Source of the DNA: Bathynomus jamesi
Taxonomy: Eukaryota > Arthropoda > Malacostraca > Isopoda > Cirolanidae
Assembly: GCA_023014485.1 (NCBI GenBank)
Contig: JAJOZX010003319.1
Location: forward strand, 462,369 to 526,368
Length of the DNA: 64,000 nucleotides
Reading direction: 5' to 3'
The notes beneath the pieces were generated by a model. The model made no database searches, was not told where the DNA came from, and was given only the letters and a program-made list of their open reading frames with translations. How positions within the stretch are numbered: the stretch's first letter is position 1; every line of letters begins with the position of its first letter. This document shows, piece after piece, positions 43,944 through 55,375 of the stretch. The position numbers and the translations under genes are program-made.

Positions 43944-46901
43944 TAGGGTGGTCCACTCTTATAGGGGTGGAATTTTTTTTTGTGATTTGTTTTTATTGCT
44001 GGGTTGTAACTTATGAGGATGGATGAGAAAACACCTCTGGGAAAGTTTTATTTGAATCAGTTAATTTGTAGGGGTAGCACATGACACTTGAAGTTTTGGT
44101 ATAATCTGAAAATCACAGCAAAGTTAATCTTGGTGACAGTACATGACTCTTAGGGTAACTAACAATTCCGAAATGAATTGACTAACAATTCCCTCTGCAC
44201 CTCATTTGATCTTTGTTTTCTCGCCCAGTTGCCAGGCTGACTTCAGTGGTTGAGGAAACTGCTTCCTGTAGTTAGCAACAACTTGCAGGAGATACTGCAG
44301 TTATTCCTCATTCCTGGTGTGGCAGCCGTTGTATTCATTAATGAGAGCAACCCCCCTCTCTGCATGATCGTTCACGACAGAGAGGTTTGCCACTGATTTC
44401 TTCGCTATTTGGTAATCAGGATCACTGTCCCAATCCCGCACCTTCCTCAGGTATCCCACACCTGACCCCAGAGACAACAGCAGTCTTTTTGAGTTTGCTG
44501 TTGCTAGTGACTCGATTGAAGCCCCCTCAGCAACACCTTTCCTTCTCTTCTGGCAATCAGGCTTTCCTTCAACTTCCTCCATCGCCTTCACCATTGCTGT
44601 TTTAGTCTCTTCAGACACCTCAGGATCGAAAATCGCGAGGCCCACCATCTCCTCCGAAAGATACCAAAGATGACCGCTGAGTTTTTTTAATGCCACTTCC
44701 GAAATTTTGGGGTCATGGTATTCCCGAAGACTCTGCAGAAGACTGAGGTCGCTGCGAGGCGCAGCAGCAGCTATTGGCGCTGTCATCCATGCCTGCAGGT
44801 AGATGGAAACAGCGAAGACACTGACATCCTTAAGACACTTTTGCTCTCGTGGAGTGAGGGCTGGGATTTGTCCCCTGAACAGCCACATCTTCAATGAATA
44901 GATCACCTTAGATAACCATCTGGCTTGGTGCATGGGGCCAGGTCGCTTGAAGGTGTAGTTGTCAATGCTCCCTCCCAAGAAAATGATGGACAGATCGAGG
45001 AATTCCTGATAGTCATCTCGAAAGGATTTTGAGGAGTGTTTTTCCTCAGCAAAGCGGAGAATCCAATCTCTAATGGGGGCCAAGAGTCGATGCACCTCTT
45101 CATCATCCCATCCGGTGCCGTATGTTCCTGTGTCGATGAAGGTCCATTTGCTCTGAAACCTGCTGAACAATGGAACATCAGGTCCACTCGTTGGGCCATA
45201 GCAAGCAGTGAAAACTCCACCGATCATCACTTCCATGATGTGATGACGGCAGGCAAAATGGAGAAGGTCTTTCTTCAACTTCTGCTCCAACAACACACAC
45301 GCTCCATTCAAACGACCAGCATTGGAGGCAGTGGTGTCGAAACACATCCCCACGACAGATTCTTCGAGGCCCCAATCAGTCAATAATTCAAAAACTGCGC
45401 TGGCTTGGTGTTCTGATCCAGTTGGTATTTTGGGGACTCCAAGGAGCTGAGATTGACCCGAAAAGGAGGAAATGAGCACAGGCAGCCGATCCACATGCGC
45501 ATGGTCTCTGGTGTTGAGGAGATATGGAATAAGTTTTCCATCCCAGTGGATGATTGCAGGACCGGACTGAAAGGAAGCTTTTAGGCTACTGCAGATCATG
45601 ATCCGATGTCGTTCTCTCTGCCGTTTGATAGAGGTCCGGGTGATGTTAAAATTCATTGGGCTGTGGCCAAGGCTCAATGCAGTCTCTGCTATTATGTAGG
45701 TTGCCATCCTGTCCGTAGTGTGTGTCCGATCTAGGGCAGCAGCTAGATTTGATGTTATCACATTCTTGACTCTTTTCACCTGTTTTGGAGGTCGCTTTCC
45801 ACCTTTTGCCCATTCATCTTCGGTGGAGGATGACTCGTCAGTGACTGAGGATTCTGTTGAGGACACCAATACTGCTGTACCCGACGTTGATGCACCTTCA
45901 TTGACTGCCTGCATTACAATCGAAGAAAATGGACAATTAGTGTTAACGAACAACCTAATCATTGCAATCAAATGAAAGTAGGAATTTGAAGAACAATCTC
46001 ACCTTTCTCTTTCGCATCTCCTCCTCCATCTTCCTGTGGGCAGCTTGTTTTTCTTTTTCTGCTGTTTTTCTGTCTACTCCCACCATGCATTCCCGTCTTC
46101 CAGGCTCTCGCTGGGCCAGCAAGAAGGCCTTGTCTTCTGGGTTTTTGATTAGAGACAAGGCATCAGCATGTGCCATATCAAATAGGTTCCGAAGTGTCTC
46201 CTTGAATCCCTCTTCGTTGTACACCTAAATATAAATACTAAATATATAATATATATATGATAAATGTATTGACTGTTGTACAGTATAATATGTCATACTC
46301 TCGAGAAACTATTTTATTTATCATTGATCATCCAACTCACCTGCTTCTGGCTCCTCCTCATTCGTCCTTTTTTTATTTTGATCCAATCTTGGTGAAGGTC
46401 CAAGATCTTTTGGATTCCTTTGTATTTTTCCCTTGTCGGGATTCGAGCTTTGTTCCAAAATATTTCAAGTTGACCCCACACTACTTGAGCACTTTCCTTC
46501 AACTCCTCCTTGAGATTAGTGTGGTGATGAAGGAAGCATGACAATACTTCTCCACGTGATGGTAATTTGCTTCCAAGAAGCTTGTCCTTCACTTTATCTC
46601 CTTCAAGGAGATAAAAGCAAGAGCTTCGAACTTGAGTCATCATATATCCAACCACTAAACACAACCAATGAACACTACACCAATAATCTGTCAAGGAAAA
46701 GATGTATTACTGGAACTGGAACATAATATACAAGTAAATCTACTAGGTAGTGCAAAAGTGCAAAAATGAAGTACTGTGTGCTACCCCTAAAAAGTGATTG
46801 ATTTGGGAAAAAATTGGCCAGAGGTGTTTTCTCATTCATCCTCACAAGTTACCGCCCGGCAATAACAAAAAATCAAAACTTCAATTTTATGGACCACCCT
46901 A
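43944..46901 (-). mobile_element. 2.96-kb DNA transposon with a spliced transposase-like gene
   Basis: The ends are TAGGGTGGTCCA and its reverse complement, followed inward by related blocks on both sides (GAGAAAACACCTCTGG, then TAGGGGTAGCACA). It is flanked by TGTGTAT (43937-43943 and 46905-46911), with three extra bases GAC on the right, and splits a BEL LTR cleanly. The target is therefore 7-8 bp. Superfamily not assigned; 8-bp targets are used by hAT and P groups, but the protein matches neither obviously. Confidence 0.85.
44301..46643 (-). CDS. Putative transposase of the 2.96-kb transposon, three exons
   Basis: - strand exons with canonical sites, all phase 0: exon 1 ends at 46341 (donor GTGAGT), exon 2 is 46003-46224 (acceptor TATATTTAG, donor GTGAGA), exon 3 is 44301-45908 (acceptor TTGTAATGCAG) to the stop. 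From the ATG at 46643 that is about 710 codons; an acceptor-like CCTTGACAG near 46688 hints at an earlier exon. Exon 1 has RGEVLSCFLHHHTNLKEEL, exon 2 a charged helix, exon 3 GPAIIHWDGKLIPYLLNT, VVGMCFDTTASNAGRLNG and LLHFACRHHIMEVMIGGV. HWDGK and CFDTT look like the first two acidic strands of an RNase H-like DDE core; a later Glu is not identified. No stop or frameshift is visible in 710 codons, so this may be an active or recently active copy. Confidence 0.72.
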
Positions 46902-47400
46902 GACTGTGTATCCGTCTCATAATTGTAAGGTTAGTGAAAAATTCACTTAATTTAGAGCTAGCATTTTTGGGCTCTTGTGGCATCATTGTTTGGGTATTCT
47001 TGTGGCATCATTTTTTTGGGGCGCTGCGCGTCCTTGCTACTCGTTTGTTGAATGAGGCACTTACAGGGCGTGGTCTTATAGAGAGCTCTCTTGCAATTCA
47101 GTTTGGTTGTTTAGATAAAAGATTGTTGCATCGTGCAATGGTGCAGGTTGTGTTGTTGCAAGGTTTAGAAGGAAGACCATAAATAGTGCCCCTTTTGTTT
47201 TTTATCTTAATTTTATGCAACTGAGCCCTAAGGTAGGCCCACATCAAGTCAGCAACTCCGAGGTAGGACCTAATAGGACCTCCAAGTCCGTAAGTTTTTA
47301 GTCTAGCTTAACTTGGGCTCTAGGTTAAACTGGCCCTTCAGAGCTTGGCCGTTCACGGCTCAGCTGGGATTCTGAACCCGATAAAAAAAAAATAATAACA

Positions 47401-47822
47401 TGGTCTTTCGAAACCGGATTCTAGCCCAAGACTGAATCAGTGACTATTTTCCGGCAAAGCTCTGATTGTGAAAATTGTCGCCCAAGTTAGGCCTAGACGG
47501 GTTAAGCATAATTAAGTTAAGGTCCCAGGGTAGAAAGTTTGGTCGCCCAATTGCGAAACTTGGCCACTCGTCGTTGTTTTGGGCCTACATTTTTACCGGT
47601 TTGGTTAATTTTGGTTTATTATTCGTAGGCGAAGGTTGCAGACTTCAGTGCGCCAGTTACTTGGGTGGAAAATTTGGTATTCCATACTGGTGGTTGGTCA
47701 GTACCCCAACCAAACAATTCAGTTTATTTGAAAAAAAGCAAAATTTGAGTTTGATCATTTTGGTTAAGTATTTTTGCCAAATTCAGCTTATTTGGCATTG
47801 AGCCCAATTGTTGTTTGCATTG
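47401..47822 (+). other. Leader of the outer BEL/Pao element with primer-binding site
   Basis: Begins TGGTCTTTCGAAACCGGATT, close to the complement of a tRNA-Tyr 3' end (family pattern TGGTCCTTCGAGCCGGAA). It contains one copy of the ~109-bp unit that is repeated about four times in the inner element's leader. Confidence 0.65.
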
Positions 47823-48133
47823 AAGATGAGTGCAGCTGAATTGAACAAGTTTAAAAACAAGGAGAAGCGCCTACAAAGGTCTAATTACAAAGGTCATTGC
47901 CACTATAGATTCTGCCATAGAGCAAGAGGATTTAAGCTCAGTGACTGCGCAGCTTTCCATATTAGAAACTAAAAAGGTTGCTCTAAGCGAAGTAAATGTT
48001 AAAATTGAGGCTCTTATAGAAGAGGATGAAATAAAAAATAACATAATTTACTTTGAAGAGATTATTGATGATATAATTAATGTATGCCACAGAGCAAAAG
48101 AGTTTAGTGGCTCAGTACAGTCAGAGACCAGGT

Positions 48134-48721
48134 TGTTATTTTATTTATTTGTCGGGTTCGAAATCCCAGCTGAGCCGTGAACGGCCAAATTCTAAAGGGC
48201 AAGTTAAGCTAAATTAAACTTTACGGATTTGAGATCCTATTAGGTCCTACCTCAGGGTAACCTCAGGGTTGCTGACTCGATGCGGGCCTACCTTAGACCT
48301 TAAATTACATGAACTTAAAAGGTAAACAAAAGGGTACTATTTGTGGTCTTCTTTATGAACCTTGCAACAACAACGCAACCTGGACTATTGCACGATGCAA
48401 CAATCATGTATCTAAACAACCAAACTGAATTGCAAGAGAGCTCTCTATCAAACCACACCTTTACGTACGACCTTCCACAAACGAGTAGAAAGGACGCGCA
48501 GCATCCCAAAATGATGCCAACAATGTGACCAAACAACGATGCCACAAGAGCTCAAAAATGCTAGTTCTAAATTAATTTAATTTTTCACTAACCTTACAAT
48601 TATGAGATGGATATATATACACCTTAACTTAATATATATACAAGCAATGCTGCATCAATCAGCTTAGTCATCGTATCGCCTTGGGACAACAATGGTTCTT
48701 CCTCTTCTAGATTTTCTAACA
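48134..48721 (-). repeat. 3' LTR of the inner BEL/Pao element
   Basis: 588 bp, nearly identical to 54773-55375 apart from the ~15-bp indel and a few single-base differences (for example near 48505 and 48610). Confidence 0.92.
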
Positions 48722-48779
48722 CTCCCCACCGAAGAGGCATTGTTGTCATTACCTTCTGCAAGGTTAGCCAAGCCTTCTT

Positions 48780-50151
48780 CATGAGGCTGTAACTCAAATG
48801 TTTCATCTTGACTATTTGTGTTTTTGCTGATTTCTAAAGCATAGAGTTTTTGTATAGGTCTCTTTAACTTTCCTCCTGAAGTCTTTACCAGTGCAGACCT
48901 AACTCAATTGTCTTTGCCAACAAACAACTCTTCAATTATGCCAAGCTTCCAGCATTGCCTTGGTCTTTCATCCCAATCATTACCACTTCTCCCACCTTGA
49001 TACAATTTGCATTGGAGCCCTTTACCTTGCCTGATGGGTAATAATTGAGTTCTGGCAAGTATTCCATCTGCCACCTTTCCATAACTGATCTTGTAGCTCT
49101 TCAAGGTACCTGAACCGTCTGGTTAACTCTCCTTGAGTGCTCTGGATGGGCTGCAAGACTTCTGGCACACTGGGGTTTGATGTTAATCGTTTACCACAAA
49201 GAAAATGATTTGGTGTCAATGGCTCTGCATCCTGCCTACTGTTGTAAACAAAAGTGATAGGCCTACTGTTCACCATTGCTTCTACTTCACATAAAACAGT
49301 AGAGAATTCTCTTTGCTCAAATGAGCATTAGCTAAAAGTTTCTTTAATGGACACTTTACACTTCTCACTAGCCTTTCCCAAAATCCTCCCCACCATGGTG
49401 CTCTCTCAACAATAAACTCCCACTGTACCCTTGGTGTGAAAAGTAGGATTGGAATCCTTCCTCTTTTAGCAAGGACCAAATTTCTTGGAGTTCCTTTGCA
49501 GCCTTTTTGAAGGTTTTTGCATTATCCGATATGATTTTATTTGGGAAACCCCTTCTGTTCACAAACCTTTTAAAGGCCAAAAGAAATACATCATACTTAA
49601 GTTGCTTACCAACTCCAAATGGATTGCTCTGGTGGTAGCACAGGTGAAAAGACATATATAACCTTTGTTAGACTCCCCTCGCTCATACACATAGACTGGC
49701 CCTGCAAAGTCTACTCCCACTACATCAAATGGGCAGTATAGACACACCGTTCTCTTGGAAGTGGAGCCACCTTTTCATAATAAGGCTTTGCACTCCAACG
49801 CTTGCAAACCACACATTTATGCAAGACCTTTTTCACTACTTGTCTAATTTTGAGAATCCAAAATTGTTGTCTAATCTCTATTATCACTTCTCTAACTCCA
49901 GCATGTAACAGCTTATGATGAGTATCCAGGATCAAAAGGTCCACAAAGTGCCCCCCAGAAGGTAGCAAAATTGGATGTCTTTTCTCCTCTGGAAGCCCAG
50001 AAAACTGTAGTCTACCTCCTACTCTCAATAAATCCTGATCCAAAAACACATCCAAACCCTTGAGCGCAGAATGTGTTGGTAGAACCTGTAATGGATGGCT
50101 GGTGAGCAATTCCCGCTCTTCACCAAATTTTTCCTTCTGCGCATATACCAC
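48780..50151 (-). pseudogene. Inner BEL/Pao integrase
   Basis: Zinc domain with HKLLHAGVREV and CVVCKRW (49720-50151). Catalytic core: FDVVGVDFAGPVYV (first Asp), NKIISDNAKTFKKAA (second Asp) and WWGGFWERLVRSVK (Glu) in successive frames. A C-terminal region with SRPITFVYNSRQDAEPLTPN and RQCWKLGIIEELF extends to about 48780. Five frames are used, so it is not functional as assembled. Confidence 0.85.
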
Positions 50152-50186
50152 CCAGTATTTCCTGGCTTGCCGAATCTCATTACTGT

Positions 50187-52261
50187 TCAGAATTCCTTCC
50201 CTTCTTGTTTCTCCTTAATGTTGTTGGTAAATCTATATATCCATGCTGTCACTCTTAACAATCTTTTCAGACTGCTAATGTCCTCAAGCCTCAATATGGG
50301 GTCCTGCTGCATAACTTGACAACTGTTCACAGCGCATTTTCTCACCTCACTCACCCATGCTTCTTCAGCCTGGCATTCTCCTACAATAGGCTGATTAGAA
50401 GGCCAGTTTTCACTTCCAAGTTTTAGCCACTCTGGCCCATTCCACCACAAACTTGATTGTGAAAGATCTTTCACCGAAATTCCTCGTGTTGGTAAATCAG
50501 CGGGGTTTTGGATGCCTGGACAATGCTTCCATTGCTTGGGATCTGTGTGCGCTTGAATTTCCTCCACCCTATTGGCAACAAATGGTTTCCATTTCCTTGC
50601 CTGACTTCTTAACCAGTGCCAAACTATAGTGGAGTCTGTCCAATAATAGCTTGGAATTTCATAGAGGGCCAAAGACTTTCGCACTGTAATTGCAAGCCGA
50701 CTAGCAATAACGGCACCATCAATTCCAACCTTGGAACAGAAAGCCTTTTCAAAGGTGCTACTCTACTCTTTGCAGCAACCAACCTGCAACTTACTTCTTC
50801 TTGCAATGCGCCTCTTATATAAATACAAGTTGCATAGGCTTCCTCACTTGCATCACAAAAGATGTGCAGCTCCAAATTGTCTGGACTATTGTTCAACTCT
50901 CCAAAGTACCATCTTGGGATTTCAATGTCTCCAAGATGTGCCAATTCTTTGAACCAATATTTCCACCTTACCACCATATGATCAGGTAACTCTTGGTCCC
51001 AACCAAGTCCAATTTCCAGAGGCTCTGAAACCAAATTTTTGACTTTATCACAAATGGAGCCAGGAATCCAAGAGATACAAAGACCTTCGAAGCCAAACTA
51101 AGAGCTGTACGTTTTGTCCACCTTGTCTCATTCTCAGCCAGCTCTACTAAAGATTTCCCATTGAAGGTAAACAAATCATCATCTTGCTGCCAAACGATGC
51201 CTAGCACCTTTGCGTCTATTGCCCACAACTCCTTAATACCAGAATCCTCAATACTTTCTGCTGCATCAGGTACTACAGAGGAATGACTCATAAACTCTTG
51301 TAATTGCGAATGATTGGTCTGCCATTTTCTGAGCTCCATGCCAGCCTCCCTCATTATAGCTCTAGCCTCCATGAATATCTCTTTAGCCATTTCTGTATTA
51401 TCCACGGAACATAGCAAATCATCAACATAAAAATTTTTCCTTATGTGTTCAATAGTGTTAGGATAGACTTCAGAATATTTCTTAAAATGGTACTGCATAG
51501 TAGCTGCCAACAGAAATGGACTAGAGCTGAGGCCAAACAACACTGACTTCATTCTATATGCTTGAACCTTAGGTTCATTTTCCAACAAGTCTTTCGTATC
51601 CACCCACAGATACCTTACTGCATCTCTGTCCTCTGGTTTTAACTTTATCCGCAAAAAAGCTTGCTTCACATCTGCAGTCAATGCTACTCTACCAAACCTG
51701 AATCTCAGTAACAAGGAAAATAAATCTGCATTTAAATTTGGCCAGCATCCAAACAGTCATTCAAGGACACACCACCTTTGTCCTTGGCTGAGCCATCAAA
51801 AACTACCCTCAGTTTGGTGGTAGTTTTGTCTCGCCGTACCACTGCATGGTGTGGCAGATAATGTGCCTCCTGGCTCACCAGCTCACCTTGCACCCTTTCA
51901 GCATAGCCCTCCCTTACATAACTTAGGATGGCCTCATCGTATTCAATTAACAACTCCTCATTTTTCTTAGCCTGTACAATGAAGTCTCCAACCTCCGATT
52001 AGCTAGCTGAAGGTTTGAACCGGGTTTGCAAGAATCCTTCCATGGTAGGCCAACTTCATAGCAACCATCTCTAAACCCAATCCCTTTTTCAAAGTGCTCT
52101 AAAACATCATTGTTCACTGTACTTGCCTGGTTGTCCTTTATACCAATAGATTCAAGTTCCCAAAATGCTTTCAAATGCCTTTCCAGACCATGGCTGTTCT
52201 CCTCAATCTTAACAAAGAGAGCCTTAACTTCCATTTCATTGCAATAACTACCATGTAGCAT
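50187..52261 (-). pseudogene. Inner BEL/Pao reverse transcriptase and RNase H
   Basis: Frame 51732-51953 has KLRVVFDGSAKDKGGVSLND. Frame 50968-51714 (248 codons) has ADVKQAFLRIKL, SVLFGLSSSPFLLAATMQ and the catalytic FYVDDLLCSVDN. RNase H starts HIFCDASEEAYATCIYIRG (50624-51034) and continues SYYWTDSTIVWHWLRSQARK and QNPADLPTRG (50187-50684). Motifs are intact, but at least three frame changes separate them. Confidence 0.88.
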
Positions 52262-52284
52262 CCAGCCTAGCTTACTTTCAATAG

Positions 52285-52862
52285 CTACTGGGCCTGAGAT
52301 GTACGGACAATATTACCAGTGATGAAGTCCCAATAATAGTCAGCTCCAATCAAAAGACTAATATCTTCTGTTCCCTCAAACTTATTATTGCCCAAATTAA
52401 TTCCTTTAACTTGCAATTCTTGGACACATGCCATATCTAAACAAGTAGTGACTGGAGCACAAAGTTCCTCAATCTCTACAGCTTGGACCTTGATAGTGGG
52501 ACTTTGCGGTAACAACCCTTTAACCAGAACTTCTACCTTCTTAAATTTGGTTCGGTTTTGAACGGAACCCCACACCCAGAAATTCTTAAATTTTCCCTCT
52601 TAAGTTCTTTAAACTTCAATTTTCTGGAAATTCTGGTCTTAATAAAACTACACTGGCTACCACTATCAAACAACACTCTTACAGTAGCTTCTCCCTCATT
52701 CCCAATTAATAAGGCTGCAGTTGTTTGCAATAATCCCCCTTTACTTTTACTCCCTTGCATAGCAGTGGCATGTGCCACTGATGTCTCTACTTCTGGGGTA
52801 GGCCTACTAAGAGTGTTTTCACACAATAATGGCTGATGCCTACCATGACATTTTTTGCACAA
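52285..52862 (-). pseudogene. Inner BEL/Pao protease region
   Basis: Frame 52533-52862 has the second knuckle, then AALLIGNEGEATVRVLFDSG with the aspartic protease DSG triad followed by SQCSFI. Frame 52285-52575 finishes the fold with SLLIGADYYWDFITG. The two frames are offset, so the product is broken here. Confidence 0.8.
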
Positions 52863-54049
52863 ATTTTAAACTTACAAAACCTTGCTCTATGACCTTTCAA
52901 AAAACATTTAAAACATGCTGTGGACTTAGTTACCCTGTCCTTTCTCTCCTCAAAGGGTAAGGCCTCAGCCACCTCACATTTATATGACTTGTGGTTGCCT
53001 TCGCAAAATATACATTCCTTGATTCCTTTAATTTATTCTCAGAGGAGGCATGTAGAGCTGACACTGTACCTGGGCTATTCCTTTTGTGGAAACTTTGGTG
53101 CTGTGCCTGCCTTTGTCCTCTTGTTTACCATCCCACTGTGCAAACTCAACTCCCTCTCGTCTTGCTAATTCTGTGCCTAAAAGACTTAACATCTGCTGAA
53201 GGGGGATGTACACATGTTCTGCAGAGTGTCCCCTACTTAATTCAAGCAAAATTGAGCTAGACAATTAGACTCCAGTGTAGGAACCAACATTATACCATAC
53301 TTTTCCATTCCTACACCCAAGTTGTCCAGAGACCTAGTTCTAATTTCAAATTCATCATATAACTGCCGTAACTCCTTGACACTATTAGGATTATTAACAG
53401 GAGGTATAGTTAAAAGTGCACGGAGGTGGCTTTTAATTAAGATCTCTGGCTTACCAAACCGTTTCTTTAATATATCCCAAGCCACATTATAATTAGCCTC
53501 TGTTAATGCTAATCCTGCTATAGTCTTGCTGCCTCCCCTTCCAAGAGGGACCGCAAATAATTAAACTTCTCCACGGCACTTAACACTTGACTAGAATGAA
53601 CTGCTGATTGAAAACTGTCTGCCCATCCTTGCCATTCCTGAATACTCCCAGAAAATGTTTTGAGTACAAGCCTCGGTAATTGAACTACAGATCTGTTAAC
53701 CTTAACTTCACAAGCATCATTTGTTGAGTGTTGTGTTTCATTATTAGACCTGGTCTCTAACTGTACTGAGCTGCTAAACTCTTTTGCTCGGAGGCCTACG
53801 TTAGTCATATCATCAATAATCTCTTCAAAGTAAATTATGTTATTTTCTATTTCATCCTCTTCTATAAGAGCCTCAATTTTAACATTTACCTCACTTAGAG
53901 CAACCTTTTAGTTTCTAATATGGCAAGCTTCGCAGTCACTAAGCGTAAATCCTCTTGCTCTATGGCAGAATCTATAGTGGCAATGACCTTTGTAATTAGA
54001 CCTTTGTAGGCACTTCTCCTTTTATAAATTTGTTCAATTCAGATGCACT
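52787..54049 (-). pseudogene. Inner BEL/Pao gag
   Basis: ATG at 54049 (MSASELNKF); the frame is lost within 20 codons. The 53518-53808 frame carries QLPRLVLKTFSGSIQEWQGW and KFNYLRSLLEGEAA, the BEL/Pao gag core. 53237-53485 has WDILKKRFGKPEILIKSHLR, and 53028-53264 SSILLELSRGHSAEHVYIPL. 52787-52972 gives a zinc knuckle CFKCFLKGHRARFC, with the next frame at CKKCHGRHQPLLC. gag would build the particle and package RNA. Confidence 0.8.
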
Positions 54050-54199
54050 CATCTTCAATGTAAACAACCCTTGGGCTCAATACCAAATGAGCTGAATTGG
54101 CAGAAATACTTAACCAAACTGATCAAACGCAAATTTTACTTTCAAATAAACTGAATTGCTGAGTGGGGTACTAACCAAACACCAGTATGGAATACCAAA

Positions 54200-54648
54200 T
54201 TTTCCACCCCAGGACCTTAATTCAATAATGACCAAAATTAACCAAACCAGAAAAATATAGGCCAAAAAAACGACCGACGACTGGCCAAGTTTCGCAATTG
54301 GGCGACCAAACTTTACCTGGGACCTTAATTCAATAATAACCCAAATTAACCAAACCGGAAAAAAAGTAGGCCAAAAAACGACAGACGACTGGCCAAGTTT
54401 CGCAATTGGGCGACCAACTTTACCCTGGGACCTTAATTCAATAATAACCCAAAATTAACCAAACCGGAAAAAAAGTAGGCCAAAAAACGACAGACGACTG
54501 GCCAAGTTTCGCAATTGGGCGACCAACTTTACCCTGGGACCTTAATTCAATAATAACCCAAAATTAACCAAACCGGAAAAAAAGTAGGCCAAAAAACGAC
54601 AGACGACTGGCCAAGTTTCGCAATTGGGCGACCAAACTTTTACCCGGG
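54200..54648 (-). repeat. Tandem repeat, ~109-bp unit, about four copies, in the BEL/Pao leader
   Basis: The block CGACCAA recurs at 54303, 54411, 54520 and 54629, giving periods of 108, 109 and 109 bp. Units contain AACCAAACCGGAAAAA, GACGACTGGCCAAG and CGCAATTGGG. The first unit (54200s) is the most diverged. The outer element has a single unit at 47520-47640. Confidence 0.9.
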
Positions 54649-54752
54649 ACCTTAACTCAATAATACTCAACCCGTCTAGGCCTAACTTGGGATACAATTT
54701 GCACAATCAGAACTTTGCCGAAAAATGGTCACTGACTCAGTCTTGGGGTAGA

Positions 54753-54772
54753 AATCCGGTTCTGAAGGACCA
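54753..54772 (-). other. Primer-binding site, tRNA-Tyr-like
   Basis: Directly after the 5' LTR the - strand reads TGGTCCTTCAGAACCGGATT. It matches the complement of a tRNA-Tyr 3' end (TGGTCCTTCGAGCCGG) except for a small change in the middle. Inference from tRNA knowledge, not a search. Confidence 0.5.
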
Positions 54773-55375
54773 TGTTATTTTATTTATTTGTCGGGTTCGA
54801 AATCCCAGCTGAGCCGTGAACGGCCAAATTCTAAAGGGCAAGTTCTACCTAAAGCCAAGTTAAGCTAAATTAAACTTTACGGATTTGAGATCCTATTAGG
54901 TCCTACCTCAGGGTAACCTCAGGGTTGCTGACTCGATGCGGGCCTACCTTAGACCTTAAATTACATGAACTTAAAAGGTAAACAAAAGGGTACTATTTGT
55001 GGTCTTCTTTATGAACCTTGCAACAACAACGCAACCTGGACTATTGCACGATGCAACAATCATGTATCTAAACAACCAAACTGAATTGCAAGAGAGCTCT
55101 CTATCAAACCACACCTTTACGTACGACCTTCCACAAACGAGTAGAAAGGACGCGCAGCATCCAAAATGATGCCAACAATGTGACCAAACAACGATGCCAC
55201 AAGAGCTCAAAAATGCTAGTTCTAAATTAATTTAATTTTTCACTAACCTTACAATTATGAGATGGATTATATACACCTTAACTTAATATATATACAAGCA
55301 ATGCTGCATCAATCAGCTTAGTCATCGTATCGCCTTGGGACAACAATGGTTCTTCCTCTTCTAGATTTTCTAACA
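54773..55375 (-). repeat. 5' LTR of the inner BEL/Pao element
   Basis: 603 bp. On the - strand it begins TGTTAGAAAATC and ends AAATAACA. It contains a ~15-bp segment near 54846-54860 that the 3' LTR lacks. Confidence 0.92.

Larger units (their letters stand above)
43839..47400 (+). repeat. 5' LTR of the outer BEL/Pao element, split by a DNA transposon
   Basis: Starts TGTTAGAAAATCTAGAAGAG and ends AATAATAACA. The left piece (43839-43943) and right piece (46905-47400) together match, in opposite orientation, the LTRs at 48134-48721 and 54773-55375, but more divergently. A transposon fills 43944-46901. It is directly followed by a primer-binding-like TGGTCTTTCGAAACCGGATT. Confidence 0.85.
48134..55375 (-). 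mobile_element. Complete BEL/Pao LTR retrotransposon inserted in another BEL/Pao gag
   Basis: A 7242-bp element on the - strand with TG...CA LTRs and an exact 5-bp duplication CAGGT (48129-48133 and 55376-55380), as expected for BEL/Pao. Order along the - strand: 5' LTR, primer-binding site, tandem-repeat leader, gag, protease, RT, RNase H, integrase, 3' LTR. The LTRs differ by one ~15-bp indel and a few bases, so insertion was recent, yet the ORFs carry many frame changes. Confidence 0.93.

Noticed and set aside
43944..46901. Assignment to P element or hAT
   Set aside because: Target length fits, but no THAP, BED or hATC motif is visible; left unassigned.
54200..54648. CRISPR-like or regulatory repeat array
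   Set aside because: Units are ~109 bp direct tandem copies without spacers, inside a retroelement leader of a eukaryote.
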